Assembly: GCA_045648165.1 (NCBI GenBank)
Contig: JAZRNL010000053.1
Coordinates: 1-36,349, forward strand
Source of the DNA: RGIG9115 sp045648165
Lineage (GTDB): Bacteria > Bacillota > Clostridia > UBA1381
Length of the DNA stretch: 36,349 nt
Direction: 5' to 3'
Shown: piece after piece, positions 1 to 9,549 of the stretch
Layout of the letters: every line of letters begins with the position of its first letter
How positions within the stretch are numbered: position 1 is the first letter of the stretch
Position numbers and translations under genes: made by a program
Notes under the pieces: model-generated
Told to the model about the DNA's origin: nothing
Seen by the model: only the letters and a program-made list of their open reading frames with translations
The model's database searches: none

Positions 1-3000
1 GCAGCTGAGGAAGCTATACCCACGGCCATGCCGAACCTGGTAGAAGGCAAAATAAATCTCGTATATGATTCATCAAATAATGCTTTGGTAGATTATAATG
101 CAGAAACCAAAGTATGGACTACAACTGCAGAGCAATTCACCGGTAGAGCTCTTGTAAGATTTATAGACCAGGGACAGTTCAAACATAATGAGACATATTA
201 TATAGAAGCTAAGTTAAAGTATGCGGACGGAGAAGACAGAAATGGCGCTCCTGCCCTCAGTATTGAAGGCTCAGCAGGTGCCGGTGGTACAGGTGAGTAT
301 ATTTCAGGCGGAAATATTTCCGGTGAATGGAAGACTTTTGTATTCAGAGGTACTACCAAATCAGGTGTAGCGAATGCAGCAGACGGCGCTGCAATCGGGG
401 CTATCCATATAGGTTTCAACCTCCCCAGCAAGAATTCTGTTCAAGTTAAAGACATCGTTATAAGAAAGTACACAGGTGATATAACTGTTACAACTTCAGG
501 CGTTGAAAATGGTGCAACAGTCAAAGCTATAGACGGTGCAGTTATCACATATAACTTCACAGGCAACAAGCCTTATAAAGTAGAAGAAGAAAATATATCA
601 GTAAGCCCCGCTGCAACGGTTAGAGTTGCAAAGGTTAACGATATGCAGTATACAGTTACACTTTCAGGTCTTGTGAAAGATACAGATTACACTGTAAGCC
701 TCGTTAATGTACAAGATATGTATGCAACTCTCGCTGTTTCGACTCTTACATTTACCACAAAAACGGAACCTAATCCCGTAGTTTCGGATGACCTTGAAAA
801 TCTTGAAGTAGGTGCGGATTATGTCGAGGTTGGTAAATATCAAAAAAATACAAACGGAACCAGAAACGTATGTACTGTTCAATACGACGAAGAAGTAGGA
901 AAGTACCTGTGTTTTGACGGTTCTGCTTATACCGGTACAGCTGACGGATTTTCCGAGGTCGGTATATCATTACCCGGAATCAGCGGTACCGATGTTATAA
1001 CAGTAAAGTTTAATTACAAGATGGAACATGGCTTTACTCAAGGTGCACATTTTTACTGCGGAAATACTATTAATGTGCGGCTTGGACCCAGTCCCAACGG
1101 CTATTATAATGTTGAGGGGCAAACCAGTTATTCGGAGTATAGTGCAAAAGGCGGAATTACATGGGGCTACTGGCATGATATAACAGCGGTTATCAGTATT
1201 ACTAATCAGAATTATGACCTATATGTTGACGGAGCAAGGATAATTGATGATGCAAAATTCAGAGATTATAATCGTATTAATAGTGTAGACAGTATATCGC
1301 TTTTCATGAACCGTGACGGATTAAAAATGAAAAAGTTTGGAGTGGCGAATTTAAGAGCGTATATAGGTGACTACGCTCCTACCGAGGCACCTAACGAATA
1401 CATGGAAGCGATTGCTAAAAATGCGGAAAAGCCTCTTACAGACATTACAACATCATGGATAACTGTAAAAAATGCTCTTCCTGATGCTTATGCAATGTTT
1501 GAAGGCTACACCTACGGATATTCAGCAGGTAAATATGAGCAGGTATCCGACGATGAACATCTTGCTCCCGTGTTATATGACGGAACTGTTTTTGCACCTG
1601 CAAGTTATGTAGCCAAAGCTCTTGGCGGTACATATTCAGATGGAACAATTACAGCTGGCGGAAAATCTTTTGCATTTGCAGAGGGCATGACCTCTGATCT
1701 TTGTGAAAAGGCCCCTGTTATGGTGGGGGATGAGCTTTATATCCCCGTAACCAATACTCTGGCAACATATTTCGGAAGATCTGCATTTGTAGATGACCGT
1801 GGTATGGCGATAATCGGCATAAGCAACTCTCCCGGTGAGCCGGTTATACGCTCGCTTCTTTATGAGCTTCGTAATAATTCTGCTATATTTGGTGAGGGTG
1901 TAAAATCCGAAGTCCTTTTCTGCTCCAGAAGCTGGCAAAGCGGTTATGAAGATCGAAAAGGCAGATACAGCAGCTATGACGCAACAAAAAGATTTATGTC
2001 CACATCAAACCGCTGGACATATCATACAGACGAAAAGAACATAAAGCGCTTCAGAGACCTTGGCAGTATGGTGCAAAGCGGTCTTAATGCGGTACCTGTT
2101 ACAATTAAGGTGGATGAAGAAACAGGCATAGAATTGACATGTAACCATGCTACCGGTTGTATTGAACCTTGGTATGTGGCGAGCTCCATCGATTTTGACG
2201 GCACGGTAAGAGTTCGTCCCAATGATAAACTCCACGGCTGGGGCTGCACAAATAACAAGCAGTATCTTCAAGACCTTATTGAAAAAGCAAAAAAGGGCAT
2301 TGATATGGGTCAGTATTTGTGGCAATTCGATGACCAGGCCTTAAACTCTGATTACGGATGTTATTGTAAAGACTGTTTAGATGGCTTTACTCAGTGGCTT
2401 CAGGAAGAAAAGGGATTTACAACATACAAGGATTTGACAGATAATTATGATGCAGGAAATTTATATACCGGTATTTTGGATAGAATGAAAAACTGGAAGT
2501 ACTCGTACATGGGATACACTGTATATAATGATATATGTGAGACCTCTATAAAAGAATTCAATTACCTGACCTACCTTAAGGACGTTGAAGGCTTTACAGA
2601 AACAAAAAACAACGTAACAATAAATGGTCAGGCGTTGTCCTATTACTCAAACGGTACAAGACTTGGTAAGGCTTATAAGGAGTTCAGCTCTCAAAAGGTT
2701 ATGGAATTCCACGAAAACCTCCGTGCTGCTATGGATGCTTATGCTGAGGAAAAAGGACTTAAGATATTTATGTCCTGTAACAACGGTGGTGTAGGCGGTG
2801 CGGTTAAAACAACTTCAGGTATGTATTACCTTATGGATGGCGGTATAGGTGAATCAAATCCCGATGTAACAGGCGCTGCCGGTATTTATGCTTCAAGATT
2901 TAGTGAGCAGGCATTTGATGCACCATTTGTAAACTCACTCTGGGTAAAGCAGGGCAAGACTACTATGCAGCTTTGGGAATCAGCAATTCCTCTTATGTAT

Positions 3001-5217
3001 GCAACAGGCCAGTTCGGACTTGTGCCTTGGGATGACTGGGTATATAATGACACACGTTTTTATTGCACACCCGAAGAGCTTGCAGGTAACTATACCTTCG
3101 TGCGTGAAAATTCCGACCTTTTTGATAACTACGAAGCACCTGAAGAGGTGGGATATATACTTAGCTTAGAAGATGATAGCAGCGTTGAACTAACAAATGA
3201 ACAAATAATGGAATATGCACTTTCTCTCGGTAAGAAGGGCGTAGCTTCACGAGTTATCGGTGTGAGAAGCGGAACAAAGCCTTATCTTACAGTTGATGAA
3301 GAAGACCTTGATGGGCTCAAATCTCTTGTTATTGTAAACAATAGCACAAGCGCTCAGTCTGATGTTATAAAAGCTTCGGGAATTACTCCTGTATCTTATT
3401 CATATAGCTCTTCATCACAAATGGATGTGCTTACTCCGGAAAGTGAATACTGGACGGCAAAGGTTGAGGGCATGCCTGATGATTGCTTTGCAGTGCTTCG
3501 AAAGAATTCTATTTACAAAAATGCACCTGTTATAGTTCATGCAGTGAACTTTGCAAGCGTAAATAAAAAGAATACAAATATTTTGGTAAACAATAACTAT
3601 CTCCCGGAGGGTGATACCTTCACGGTTAAGTTCCACTCTCCAAGAAATAATACATATACAAAAGAAATTTCTAAGGGTGCAGGTGGTACAACAACTATAA
3701 CTATTCCGGAGCTTGATAACTGGGTAGTTATGGAGGTTTACGGAGATAATACACAAAGCGTTTCCAGATTTAATGTTGACGGAATGACAGGTATGGGACT
3801 CGGAAGCCGTGTATCTTTCGACAGTGCAAAAGGTACTGAAAAAGATTTTACAATTACCACATATGGTGAAGGTATAAATACATACACTAAGGACGACATA
3901 AATGCGGGTCAGGATGAGGCAGGCTATGTATACAAATATGTAACAAACGACGATTTTGACATAGTTGCACAGGTTAGTTCCGAAACGGGCGAATTCGGAA
4001 TTATGGTACGTGAGGATCTTTATTCAAATGCTGCATCTGTTACACTTTCATATAGTGATGAAAAGGGATTACGCTTAGGAAAACGTGAGAAAACTGATAA
4101 GGCTATGCATTTTAGAGAATATGAAGGTAATACGCCGCAATATATGAGGCTCTCATTTAAAAATAACCGTGTCACAGCTTTTATATCAACAAATGGAGTT
4201 AACTGGACAGAGCTTGGAAGTACGGAAGTATTCTTTGAGCCTATGACGGCAGGGGTGTTTGCAACAAGTGCCGACGGCACAAAAACTGAATGTCGCGTAA
4301 AAGGCTTTACTCTTTCGGGAACAGACCATAATCTCCATTCCTCCTTGCAGTCTACAAATCTTATGGAAGGCAGAAACCCAAGCTTTCTTGATGGACTTCT
4401 TATGGACTATTCCGCAGGCTTTGATGGAATATGGAGTAAGGACTATGCAGGCAAAACTTTGGCTCAATCCGCTAATGAAACAACAACAGTGTTTGATAGA
4501 GCACATTCACAGTCATCAGATGTTACGGGTGACAGTCTTAAGCTTACAAATCGCAGTAACGGTGAAGAGGGCGTGTGGTACAGATTTTTGCCTGTTGAAA
4601 ATGGAAAAACTTATGAGGCTTCTTGCTGGGCTAAGATTGACAGCGGTGTAACTGCTACCGGAGCTATAGTTGTTCAAAAACCTATAGATGTAGCAGACTC
4701 TAATGGTAAAAAAGACACCTCAAGAGCATATACAGGAAAAAACATGAGTTTTACTACTGATTTTAACGGAACTGCAGCACTTTCCGATGAATGGACAAAG
4801 GTATACACAAGATTTACAGTAAGTCCCACCGGTCAGGTAGGCGGTGTAGACATCAGATTTAAAACAGATACAGCTTGTGATGTATATCTGGATAATTTTG
4901 AACTGAGAGAAGTTAAATCTATTGGTGATAATCTGAACGGCGTTGTTCTGGAATATAATACACACGGAGTGTTTGAAATTTCAACTAAGGACGACATCAC
5001 ACGAAATATAAGATATTCTGCAATCGTAAGAAAGCCTGATGAATTCGGGAATGAACGAGTTGTGTCTGTGGATACACAAACTATAGAAGTAACAAAAGCC
5101 ACAACAAGAATTGAAGTGGTTCTTAAAGAACTTGGTTCATATGCAGAAATCTATCTTTGGGATGCAGAAACAAACGCTCCCATAAACCGTACATTTAAGA
5201 TAAGAAGAACGTTTTAA
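1..5217 (+). CDS. Large multidomain surface protein with GH42-like glycosidase region (5' partial)
   Basis: The reading frame is open from base 1, so the start and any signal peptide lie outside the window. Approximate order by nucleotide: a carbohydrate-binding-like beta-sandwich (55-470), an Ig-like domain (490-770), a concanavalin/LamG-like domain (790-1370), a CuAO_N-like stalk domain (1500-1830), a TIM-barrel-like glycosidase region (1840-3200) with following domains, a DUF1349-like sandwich (3950-4320), a second CBM-like sandwich (4340-4900) and a small C-terminal beta domain seen in clostridial surface proteins. The glycosidase region carries CYCKDC (2359-2376) followed by an aromatic-rich helix ending in WL, as in GH42 beta-galactosidases. 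The place where GH42 has its Asn-Glu acid/base reads Phe-Asp-Asp-Gln (2326-2337). It is probably an extracellular polysaccharide-binding or -degrading protein; substrate unknown. Domain names rest on pattern memory, not a search. Confidence 0.75.
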   Translation, partial: AAEEAIPTAMPNLVEGKINLVYDSSNNALVDYNAETKVWTTTAEQFTGRALVRFIDQGQFKHNETYYIEAKLKYADGEDRNGAPALSIEGSAGAGGTGEYISGGNISGEWKTFVFRGTTKSGVANAADGAAIGAIHIGFNLPSKNSVQVKDIVIRKYTGDITVTTSGVENGATVKAIDGAVITYNFTGNKPYKVEEENISVSPAATVRVAKVNDMQYTVTLSGLVKDTDYTVSLVNVQDMYATLAVSTLTFTTKTEPNPVVSDDLENLEVGADYVEVGKYQKNTNGTRNVCTVQYDEEVGKYLCFDGSAYTGTADGFSEVGISLPGISGTDVITVKFNYKMEHGFTQGAHFYCGNTINVRLGPSPNGYYNVEGQTSYSEYSAKGGITWGYWHDITAVISITNQNYDLYVDGARIIDDAKFRDYNRINSVDSISLFMNRDGLKMKKFGVANLRAYIGDYAPTEAPNEYMEAIAKNAEKPLTDITTSWITVKNALPDAYAMFEGYTYGYSAGKYEQVSDDEHLAPVLYDGTVFAPASYVAKALGGTYSDGTITAGGKSFAFAEGMTSDLCEKAPVMVGDELYIPVTNTLATYFGRSAFVDDRGMAIIGISNSPGEPVIRSLLYELRNNSAIFGEGVKSEVLFCSRSWQSGYEDRKGRYSSYDATKRFMSTSNRWTYHTDEKNIKRFRDLGSMVQSGLNAVPVTIKVDEETGIELTCNHATGCIEPWYVASSIDFDGTVRVRPNDKLHGWGCTNNKQYLQDLIEKAKKGIDMGQYLWQFDDQALNSDYGCYCKDCLDGFTQWLQEEKGFTTYKDLTDNYDAGNLYTGILDRMKNWKYSYMGYTVYNDICETSIKEFNYLTYLKDVEGFTETKNNVTINGQALSYYSNGTRLGKAYKEFSSQKVMEFHENLRAAMDAYAEEKGLKIFMSCNNGGVGGAVKTTSGMYYLMDGGIGESNPDVTGAAGIYASRFSEQAFDAPFVNSLWVKQGKTTMQLWESAIPLMYATGQFGLVPWDDWVYNDTRFYCTPEELAGNYTFVRENSDLFDNYEAPEEVGYILSLEDDSSVELTNEQIMEYALSLGKKGVASRVIGVRSGTKPYLTVDEEDLDGLKSLVIVNNSTSAQSDVIKASGITPVSYSYSSSSQMDVLTPESEYWTAKVEGMPDDCFAVLRKNSIYKNAPVIVHAVNFASVNKKNTNILVNNNYLPEGDTFTVKFHSPRNNTYTKEISKGAGGTTTITIPELDNWVVMEVYGDNTQSVSRFNVDGMTGMGLGSRVSFDSAKGTEKDFTITTYGEGINTYTKDDINAGQDEAGYVYKYVTNDDFDIVAQVSSETGEFGIMVREDLYSNAASVTLSYSDEKGLRLGKREKTDKAMHFREYEGNTPQYMRLSFKNNRVTAFISTNGVNWTELGSTEVFFEPMTAGVFATSADGTKTECRVKGFTLSGTDHNLHSSLQSTNLMEGRNPSFLDGLLMDYSAGFDGIWSKDYAGKTLAQSANETTTVFDRAHSQSSDVTGDSLKLTNRSNGEEGVWYRFLPVENGKTYEASCWAKIDSGVTATGAIVVQKPIDVADSNGKKDTSRAYTGKNMSFTTDFNGTAALSDEWTKVYTRFTVSPTGQVGGVDIRFKTDTACDVYLDNFELREVKSIGDNLNGVVLEYNTHGVFEISTKDDITRNIRYSAIVRKPDEFGNERVVSVDTQTIEVTKATTRIEVVLKELGSYAEIYLWDAETNAPINRTFKIRRTF

Positions 5218-5230
5218 TAAATCAAATGTT

Positions 5231-5255
5231 GAGGAGCGAAGGCTTTTCGCTCCTC
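5231..5255 (+). terminator. Hairpin after the large surface protein
   Basis: A perfect 10-bp stem (5231-5240 with 5246-5255) and a 5-base loop lie 14 bases after the stop codon. No T-run follows, so this is either a weak terminator or an mRNA-end stabilising hairpin before the next gene. Confidence 0.5.
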
Positions 5256-5300
5256 GCAGATATTTAAATGTTTCATATTAATTATAAAAGGTGATTGACA

Positions 5301-6833
5301 ATGAATAAATGCTTATATAATATTGAACTTTTGATACTGGGGACAGCGAAAACACCCTGGCAGGACTATAATGAGCCTATAAAGCCGGAAACTGCAGTAA
5401 AATACGTGCAGCAACTTAAAGACACTGATGTAGATACAGTTATGCTTTGCCCCACTGCATGGAAAAGACCTCTTTGGCGTTCAAAGGTAGACCCGCATTG
5501 GGAAAAAGAGGCAGATTCTATTCCTCAGCCTCATTTCACATCTGACCTTAAGTACCATGAGAAGGCATATTTCCGTCTCAGGGAGTTTATAAAAGCGGGC
5601 TACGATCCTGTAAAAATTGCAGTTGACGCAGCAAAGGAAGTGGGTATTGAGCCCTTTATTTCTTACAGAATGAACGATCATCACTATCTTAATCAGGAAA
5701 AAGCATTTATTCATCCTGATTTCTGGAAGAATAATCCTCAGTTCTGGATTGGAGATGGCGACCGTCATTTTAGCTATATAAATCGCGAAGTTAGAGATTA
5801 CTATTTCAGCCTTCTTGAAGAACTCACTGCTAACTACGATATAGCTGGCCTTGAGCTTGACTTTATGCGTACACCTAAATACTTCCATCCCAACGACATT
5901 GAAAAGGGACGTCCCATTATGACAGAATTTGTTCGTCGCATTCGTACAATGCTGGATAAATACGGCGAAGAAAGAGGCAAGCATCTTAAGCTTTGTGTAA
6001 GAGTTCCACACACTGTTGAGTGGGCAAAGGAAATCGGTCTTGAAGTGGGCGAATGGGACGAGCTTGGACTCATTGATATGGTCAATGTTTCAAGCTATTT
6101 CATAAGCACACCTCAGGTAGATGTTGAGGGCTACAAGGCATGGGTTAAAAATTCATCTTGCTACGGCGAAATGCATTTTATCCTTGATAAGGGTAAGATT
6201 TATAACGGTTTCTGTAACAATGTAGCTCGTAAAATGACTAAGGAAATGTACAGAGGTCTTGCGGCAAATTACCTTGACCGCGGTTTCGACGGACTTTCCT
6301 TCTTTAACATCGACTATACAAGGCATCACTTCTTTAACGAGGCGCGTCGCTTGCATCTTAAGGACGGACAGCCACCTCTTGAAGCATTCGATGGTATTAC
6401 CAACAAAGACGAGCTTGCAAAGCATGACAAGCATTATTTCGTAGGCCCTAACTTCAGTTGTTTGCCTATGGAAAATAAGCTTGACCTTGATATGTATGTT
6501 GCAGACAAAAATCCGTCAGAAGATTTTAGGCACGCAATACTCAGAATTAAAACTGAAAATCCGTGCCAGCCTCTCGAAATTTCAGCACAGCTCAACGGCG
6601 TTGAGCTCGAGCCTATAACATGGCTGGGAGAGCTTTTTGCTCCAATCTCTGACGAGGCACTTCCGCCCCGTGAATATGTTAAGTGCTACAAGGTGCCTGT
6701 TGACCTTATAAAATACGGCTATAACAAAATCACTGCGGTTAATCTTTGTGATGATCCTACATTGTGGGATAAGATGGCAACATACCAGATGATAGAGCTT
6801 GCTCTTTATAAAAACAATAGTTTCTTAGATTAA
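5301..6833 (+). CDS. Family-10-like (GHL10/DUF187-type) TIM-barrel glycosidase-like protein
   Basis: This protein has 510 residues and no signal peptide, so it is probably cytoplasmic. The ATG at 5301 is preferred over a TTG at 5295 because AAAGGTG (5287-5293) sits 7 bases before the ATG. The first ~370 residues look like a TIM barrel. Candidate active-site strands include SYRMND (121-126) and LELDFMR (184-190), the latter like the 'GLELDFMR' strand of GHL10-type putative glycosidases. The last ~110 residues look like a beta-sandwich. It lies between the large surface protein and an AraC regulator, which suggests it processes sugars released outside the cell. Substrate and catalytic residues are not known, and it may prove to be a hydrolase of a different clan GH-A family. 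Confidence 0.6.
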   Translation: MNKCLYNIELLILGTAKTPWQDYNEPIKPETAVKYVQQLKDTDVDTVMLCPTAWKRPLWRSKVDPHWEKEADSIPQPHFTSDLKYHEKAYFRLREFIKAGYDPVKIAVDAAKEVGIEPFISYRMNDHHYLNQEKAFIHPDFWKNNPQFWIGDGDRHFSYINREVRDYYFSLLEELTANYDIAGLELDFMRTPKYFHPNDIEKGRPIMTEFVRRIRTMLDKYGEERGKHLKLCVRVPHTVEWAKEIGLEVGEWDELGLIDMVNVSSYFISTPQVDVEGYKAWVKNSSCYGEMHFILDKGKIYNGFCNNVARKMTKEMYRGLAANYLDRGFDGLSFFNIDYTRHHFFNEARRLHLKDGQPPLEAFDGITNKDELAKHDKHYFVGPNFSCLPMENKLDLDMYVADKNPSEDFRHAILRIKTENPCQPLEISAQLNGVELEPITWLGELFAPISDEALPPREYVKCYKVPVDLIKYGYNKITAVNLCDDPTLWDKMATYQMIELALYKNNSFLD

Positions 6834-6888
6834 TTAAAGGCTATTAAATATAGGGAGTTCTTGGTAAATGTTCTCCCGGGGGGATTAT

Positions 6889-7584
6889 ATGAAACTAAAT
6901 AAGGGAATTACTAAAACCAGTGATATTTCATCCTCACCTAATTCAGAAAAGGTAAATAAATTTGACGGAACTATTCCGGAGGGATTTTTTGCTTGCTTTT
7001 TTGCCTTTTATAATGGAATTAAAGTAGGTAACTGTGAGCTTGTTATGTACAATCTTCACGAAATGAAAAAAAGTATAACGGATATAGTTGCGCCTGATGT
7101 GTTCAGATTGGTGTACATAAATCTTGTGCAAAGTTTTTCAAGGTATCTTGGCGAGGATTTTATCGAACCGTATTTTGAGATTTCTCCTGCAACTGCGGAG
7201 GAAGCTTTTGAAATAGCGGAAAGCTTGGCAGATAAATATTTTGAGAAGCTCTGTTTTCCGGGGAGCAATTCCGAATGCCTTAAGCATGAGGTTGTTCGAA
7301 TGGTGGAAAATGAATTTAGCAATCCGCATTTGTCGGTAACGATGCTTGCTGATAGGCTTGGAATATCTACCTCTTATCTCAGCCGGTATTTTAAGGAGAA
7401 AATGGGAGTGACTCTCTTTGCATATATCGATGAAATACGCTTATCAAATGCAAAAAAACTTCTTACAGAAACTGATGCACCTGTAAAGGATATTGTAAGA
7501 ACTGTTGGGTATAATGATATAAATAACTTTAATAGAAAATTTAAATCAAGAACAGGGCTCACACCGTCCATATACAGAAAATGA
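6889..7584 (+). CDS. AraC-family transcriptional regulator
   Basis: This protein has 231 residues from the ATG at 6889, which has a run of G (6878-6883) at good SD spacing. An in-frame ATG at 6868 would add 7 residues and has a weaker, more distant SD. The C-terminal ~100 residues form a double helix-turn-helix AraC domain: 'LADRLGISTSYLSRYFKEK' is the first HTH, and 'VKDIVRTVGYNDINNFNRKF' followed by GLTPSIYR is the second, conserved part. The N-terminal ~125 residues are helical and unlike the AraC cupin; they may descend from the middle region of YesN/YesS-type regulators. It probably controls the two carbohydrate genes just upstream, only 55 bases away. The effector is unknown. Confidence 0.85.
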   Translation: MKLNKGITKTSDISSSPNSEKVNKFDGTIPEGFFACFFAFYNGIKVGNCELVMYNLHEMKKSITDIVAPDVFRLVYINLVQSFSRYLGEDFIEPYFEISPATAEEAFEIAESLADKYFEKLCFPGSNSECLKHEVVRMVENEFSNPHLSVTMLADRLGISTSYLSRYFKEKMGVTLFAYIDEIRLSNAKKLLTETDAPVKDIVRTVGYNDINNFNRKFKSRTGLTPSIYRK

Positions 7585-7590
7585 TAATGC

Positions 7591-7631
7591 AACAACACGG
7601 GCATCCGTAAGGGTGCACCGTGTTGTTTTTT
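7591..7631 (+). terminator. Rho-independent terminator after AraC gene
   Basis: A long stem pairs 7591-7606 with 7611-7627. It has one G-T pair, one bulged A at 7617 and a GTAA tetraloop (7607-7610), and is followed by a run of T. It closes the carbohydrate locus. Confidence 0.9.
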
Positions 7632-7691
7632 ACAAAAATAACAAGTTTCTTTATTAAAAATGCGGATTTTAAAAAAATATCCGTTTACCTA

Positions 7692-7720
7692 TTGATTTTT
7701 TTTGAAAATAGGTATATAAT
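7692..7720 (+). promoter_or_regulatory. Sigma-A-type promoter of greA
   Basis: The -35 TTGATT (7692-7697) and -10 TATAAT (7715-7720) are separated by exactly 17 bases. The -10 lies 33 bases before the greA start codon. Confidence 0.85.
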
Positions 7721-7753
7721 ATTTATTTAGTAAAGAAAAGGAGTTTTTTTCAA

Positions 7754-8233
7754 ATGAATACAGAGAAGGTTTATGAATTTACCAAACAAGGACTTGAAGA
7801 AGCAAAAGAAAAGCTTGAAATATTAAAGGTTAAAACAAGAAAAGAAGTAACGGAAAAAATCAAAGAAGCCCGTTCTTTTGGCGACCTCTCAGAAAATGCA
7901 GAATACGATGAAGCAAGGAATGAACAGGCAGAGGTTGAAGCAGAAATCAGCCGCTTGGAAGAAATGATAAAATTCGCTAAGGTAGTGGATGAGGACAAAA
8001 CAAAGACCGATGCAATCACACCCGGAACAAAGGTTACAGTTTATGACGTCGAAATGGAAGAGGAGCTTGCATTTACTCTTGTAGGTTCTATGGAAGCAGA
8101 CCTTGAAAAGGGTAAGCTCTCTTATGAATCACCCCTGGGTGCGGCGCTTCTTAATAAAAAGGCAGGAGAAGAAGTGGAAGTAAAGGCCCTGGATGGTGTG
8201 GAAGTATTTAGGATTTTAAAAATAGAGAAATAA
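7754..8233 (+). CDS. greA: Transcription elongation factor GreA
   Basis: This protein has 159 residues, the usual GreA length. It rescues stalled RNA polymerase by stimulating cleavage of the backtracked transcript through the secondary channel. The N-terminal coiled coil (about 1-75) carries the signature GDLSENAEYDEARNEQ near residues 36-51, including the acidic tip residues that position the catalytic metal. The C-terminal globular FKBP-like domain contains the expected 'SPLGAALLNKKAGEEV' segment. The ATG has AAAAGGAG 10 bases upstream. It has its own promoter (7692-7720) and a terminator right after its stop. Confidence 0.97.
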   Translation: MNTEKVYEFTKQGLEEAKEKLEILKVKTRKEVTEKIKEARSFGDLSENAEYDEARNEQAEVEAEISRLEEMIKFAKVVDEDKTKTDAITPGTKVTVYDVEMEEELAFTLVGSMEADLEKGKLSYESPLGAALLNKKAGEEVEVKALDGVEVFRILKIEK

Positions 8234-8237
8234 ATAC

Positions 8238-8264
8238 AAAAAACTGACTGCGGTCAGTTTTTTT
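8238..8264 (+). terminator. Rho-independent terminator after greA
   Basis: An 8-bp perfect stem (8241-8248 with 8253-8260) and loop TGCG are flanked by an A-run and a T-run of seven, so the stem can be extended by A-T pairs. It ends only about 20 bases before the next start codon. Confidence 0.9.
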
Positions 8265-8283
8265 GTTAAAAGAGGAGATACCT

Positions 8284-9549
8284 ATGAAAAAGCTTACATT
8301 AATAATCAGTGTAATTATGCTCATACAATCAGTTTTTGCGGGCGGAGTAAATGCCGCAAAAATAGGAAACACATCTATCTCATCCGCAGGTGCTTGTGTT
8401 ATGGACTATGAAACCGGTGAGGTTTTGTATCATCATAATGGGAATGTGCCGAGAGTTCCCGCAAGTATGACTAAGATAATGAATTTGTACTGTGTGTATG
8501 AAGCACTTAAAAATGGTGAAATCACACCGGATACCGTAGTGCCCATAAGTAAAAACGTATATAACAAATCAAGAAACTCTCTTTATCAGAGTGTTCTACC
8601 TCTTAATTATAACGAAACCTATACCGTGGATGAGCTTATGGGTGCAGTTATAACATATTCTGCAAGCGGTGCTGCTGTTGCACTTGCGGAGTTGGTAGGC
8701 GGAGGCAGTGAAGCGGCGTTTGTAGAAAGAATGAATTCGATGGCAAAGAAAATGGGTATAAATGCCACTTATTACGATAGCTGCGGCATAGCAGGCAATC
8801 AGGTTTCGCCTATTGCTATGGCAAACCTTGCAAGGAATATTATAAAAGATTACCCCGATATTTTAACAAGAAGCGCAAAGAAATCGGTATATTTCCACGG
8901 CAGAACCTTAAGAACCACAAATCACCTTCTCGACACATATTATTATCAGGGTGCCGACGGATTAAAAACAGGCACTACGTCGCTATCTGGCTATTGCTTC
9001 TGCGGAACGGCAGTACGTGGCGGTCGACGGATGATTTCAGTTACAATGAGCTCCGCATCTACAGGTCAGCGCTTTATTGATACGGCAAGGCTTCTGGATT
9101 TTGGGTTTATGGCTGCGCGGGACCGTTTTGAAACTTTGTATTTCACAAATATGCGCTCCTTTATAAACGGATTTGAGGTGCCTACATTTGTGTGTGAGCC
9201 CTATACTCTTGTGGTGGCCGATGACCTTGCGGCATACGGCTTCGACACTCAGTGGAATGAGGCGGAGCATACTCTTTATCTTGAATATAACGCAGAGAAG
9301 GAATATTCCCCTGTTCCTATGGATTATTACAGGAATAAAGGTGGAGTAAAAGCCTTTGATATAGTAAAAGATCACAGTGTAAAGGTTGCAGTTGTAAGAG
9401 GGGAAGAAAAAATCTTCATGGAAAATGTGTATGTAGTTCCGGGCTACACCTTTATTTCGTTTGATGAAATAGGTAAAATATTCAGGTATGAATGGAATGT
9501 GCTTGAAAAAACAGGGAATATGTCAGTTGACGGAGGGGCTCTCCGGTGA
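8284..9549 (+). CDS. D-alanyl-D-alanine carboxypeptidase (peptidase S11, DacF/PBP5-like)
   Basis: This protein has 421 residues from the ATG at 8284 (SD AGAGGAG at 8271-8277). A signal peptide covers about residues 1-25. The S11 penicillin-binding fold shows the active serine motif S61-M-T-K64 and K228-T-G230. The second motif, normally Ser-x-Asn, reads S126-A-S128 in the context TYSASGAAVALAE, so the asparagine is replaced by serine. The family trims the terminal D-Ala from peptidoglycan stem peptides outside the membrane. After the peptidase domain (to about residue 290) comes a CuAO_N-like domain (about 295-415) instead of the usual PBP5 C-terminal domain and membrane anchor. The stop overlaps the start of the next wall hydrolase gene. 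Family assignment is firm; activity is less certain because of the altered motif. Confidence 0.9.
   Translation: MKKLTLIISVIMLIQSVFAGGVNAAKIGNTSISSAGACVMDYETGEVLYHHNGNVPRVPASMTKIMNLYCVYEALKNGEITPDTVVPISKNVYNKSRNSLYQSVLPLNYNETYTVDELMGAVITYSASGAAVALAELVGGGSEAAFVERMNSMAKKMGINATYYDSCGIAGNQVSPIAMANLARNIIKDYPDILTRSAKKSVYFHGRTLRTTNHLLDTYYYQGADGLKTGTTSLSGYCFCGTAVRGGRRMISVTMSSASTGQRFIDTARLLDFGFMAARDRFETLYFTNMRSFINGFEVPTFVCEPYTLVVADDLAAYGFDTQWNEAEHTLYLEYNAEKEYSPVPMDYYRNKGGVKAFDIVKDHSVKVAVVRGEEKIFMENVYVVPGYTFISFDEIGKIFRYEWNVLEKTGNMSVDGGALR

Noticed and set aside
2005..2325. Minus-strand ORF of about 106 codons inside the large surface protein
   Set aside because: It has no SD, no recognisable motif and lies entirely opposite a well-supported coding region; typical antisense shadow.
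5231..5255. Hairpin as a full rho-independent terminator
   Set aside because: No T-run follows, so it is listed only with moderate confidence as a hairpin.
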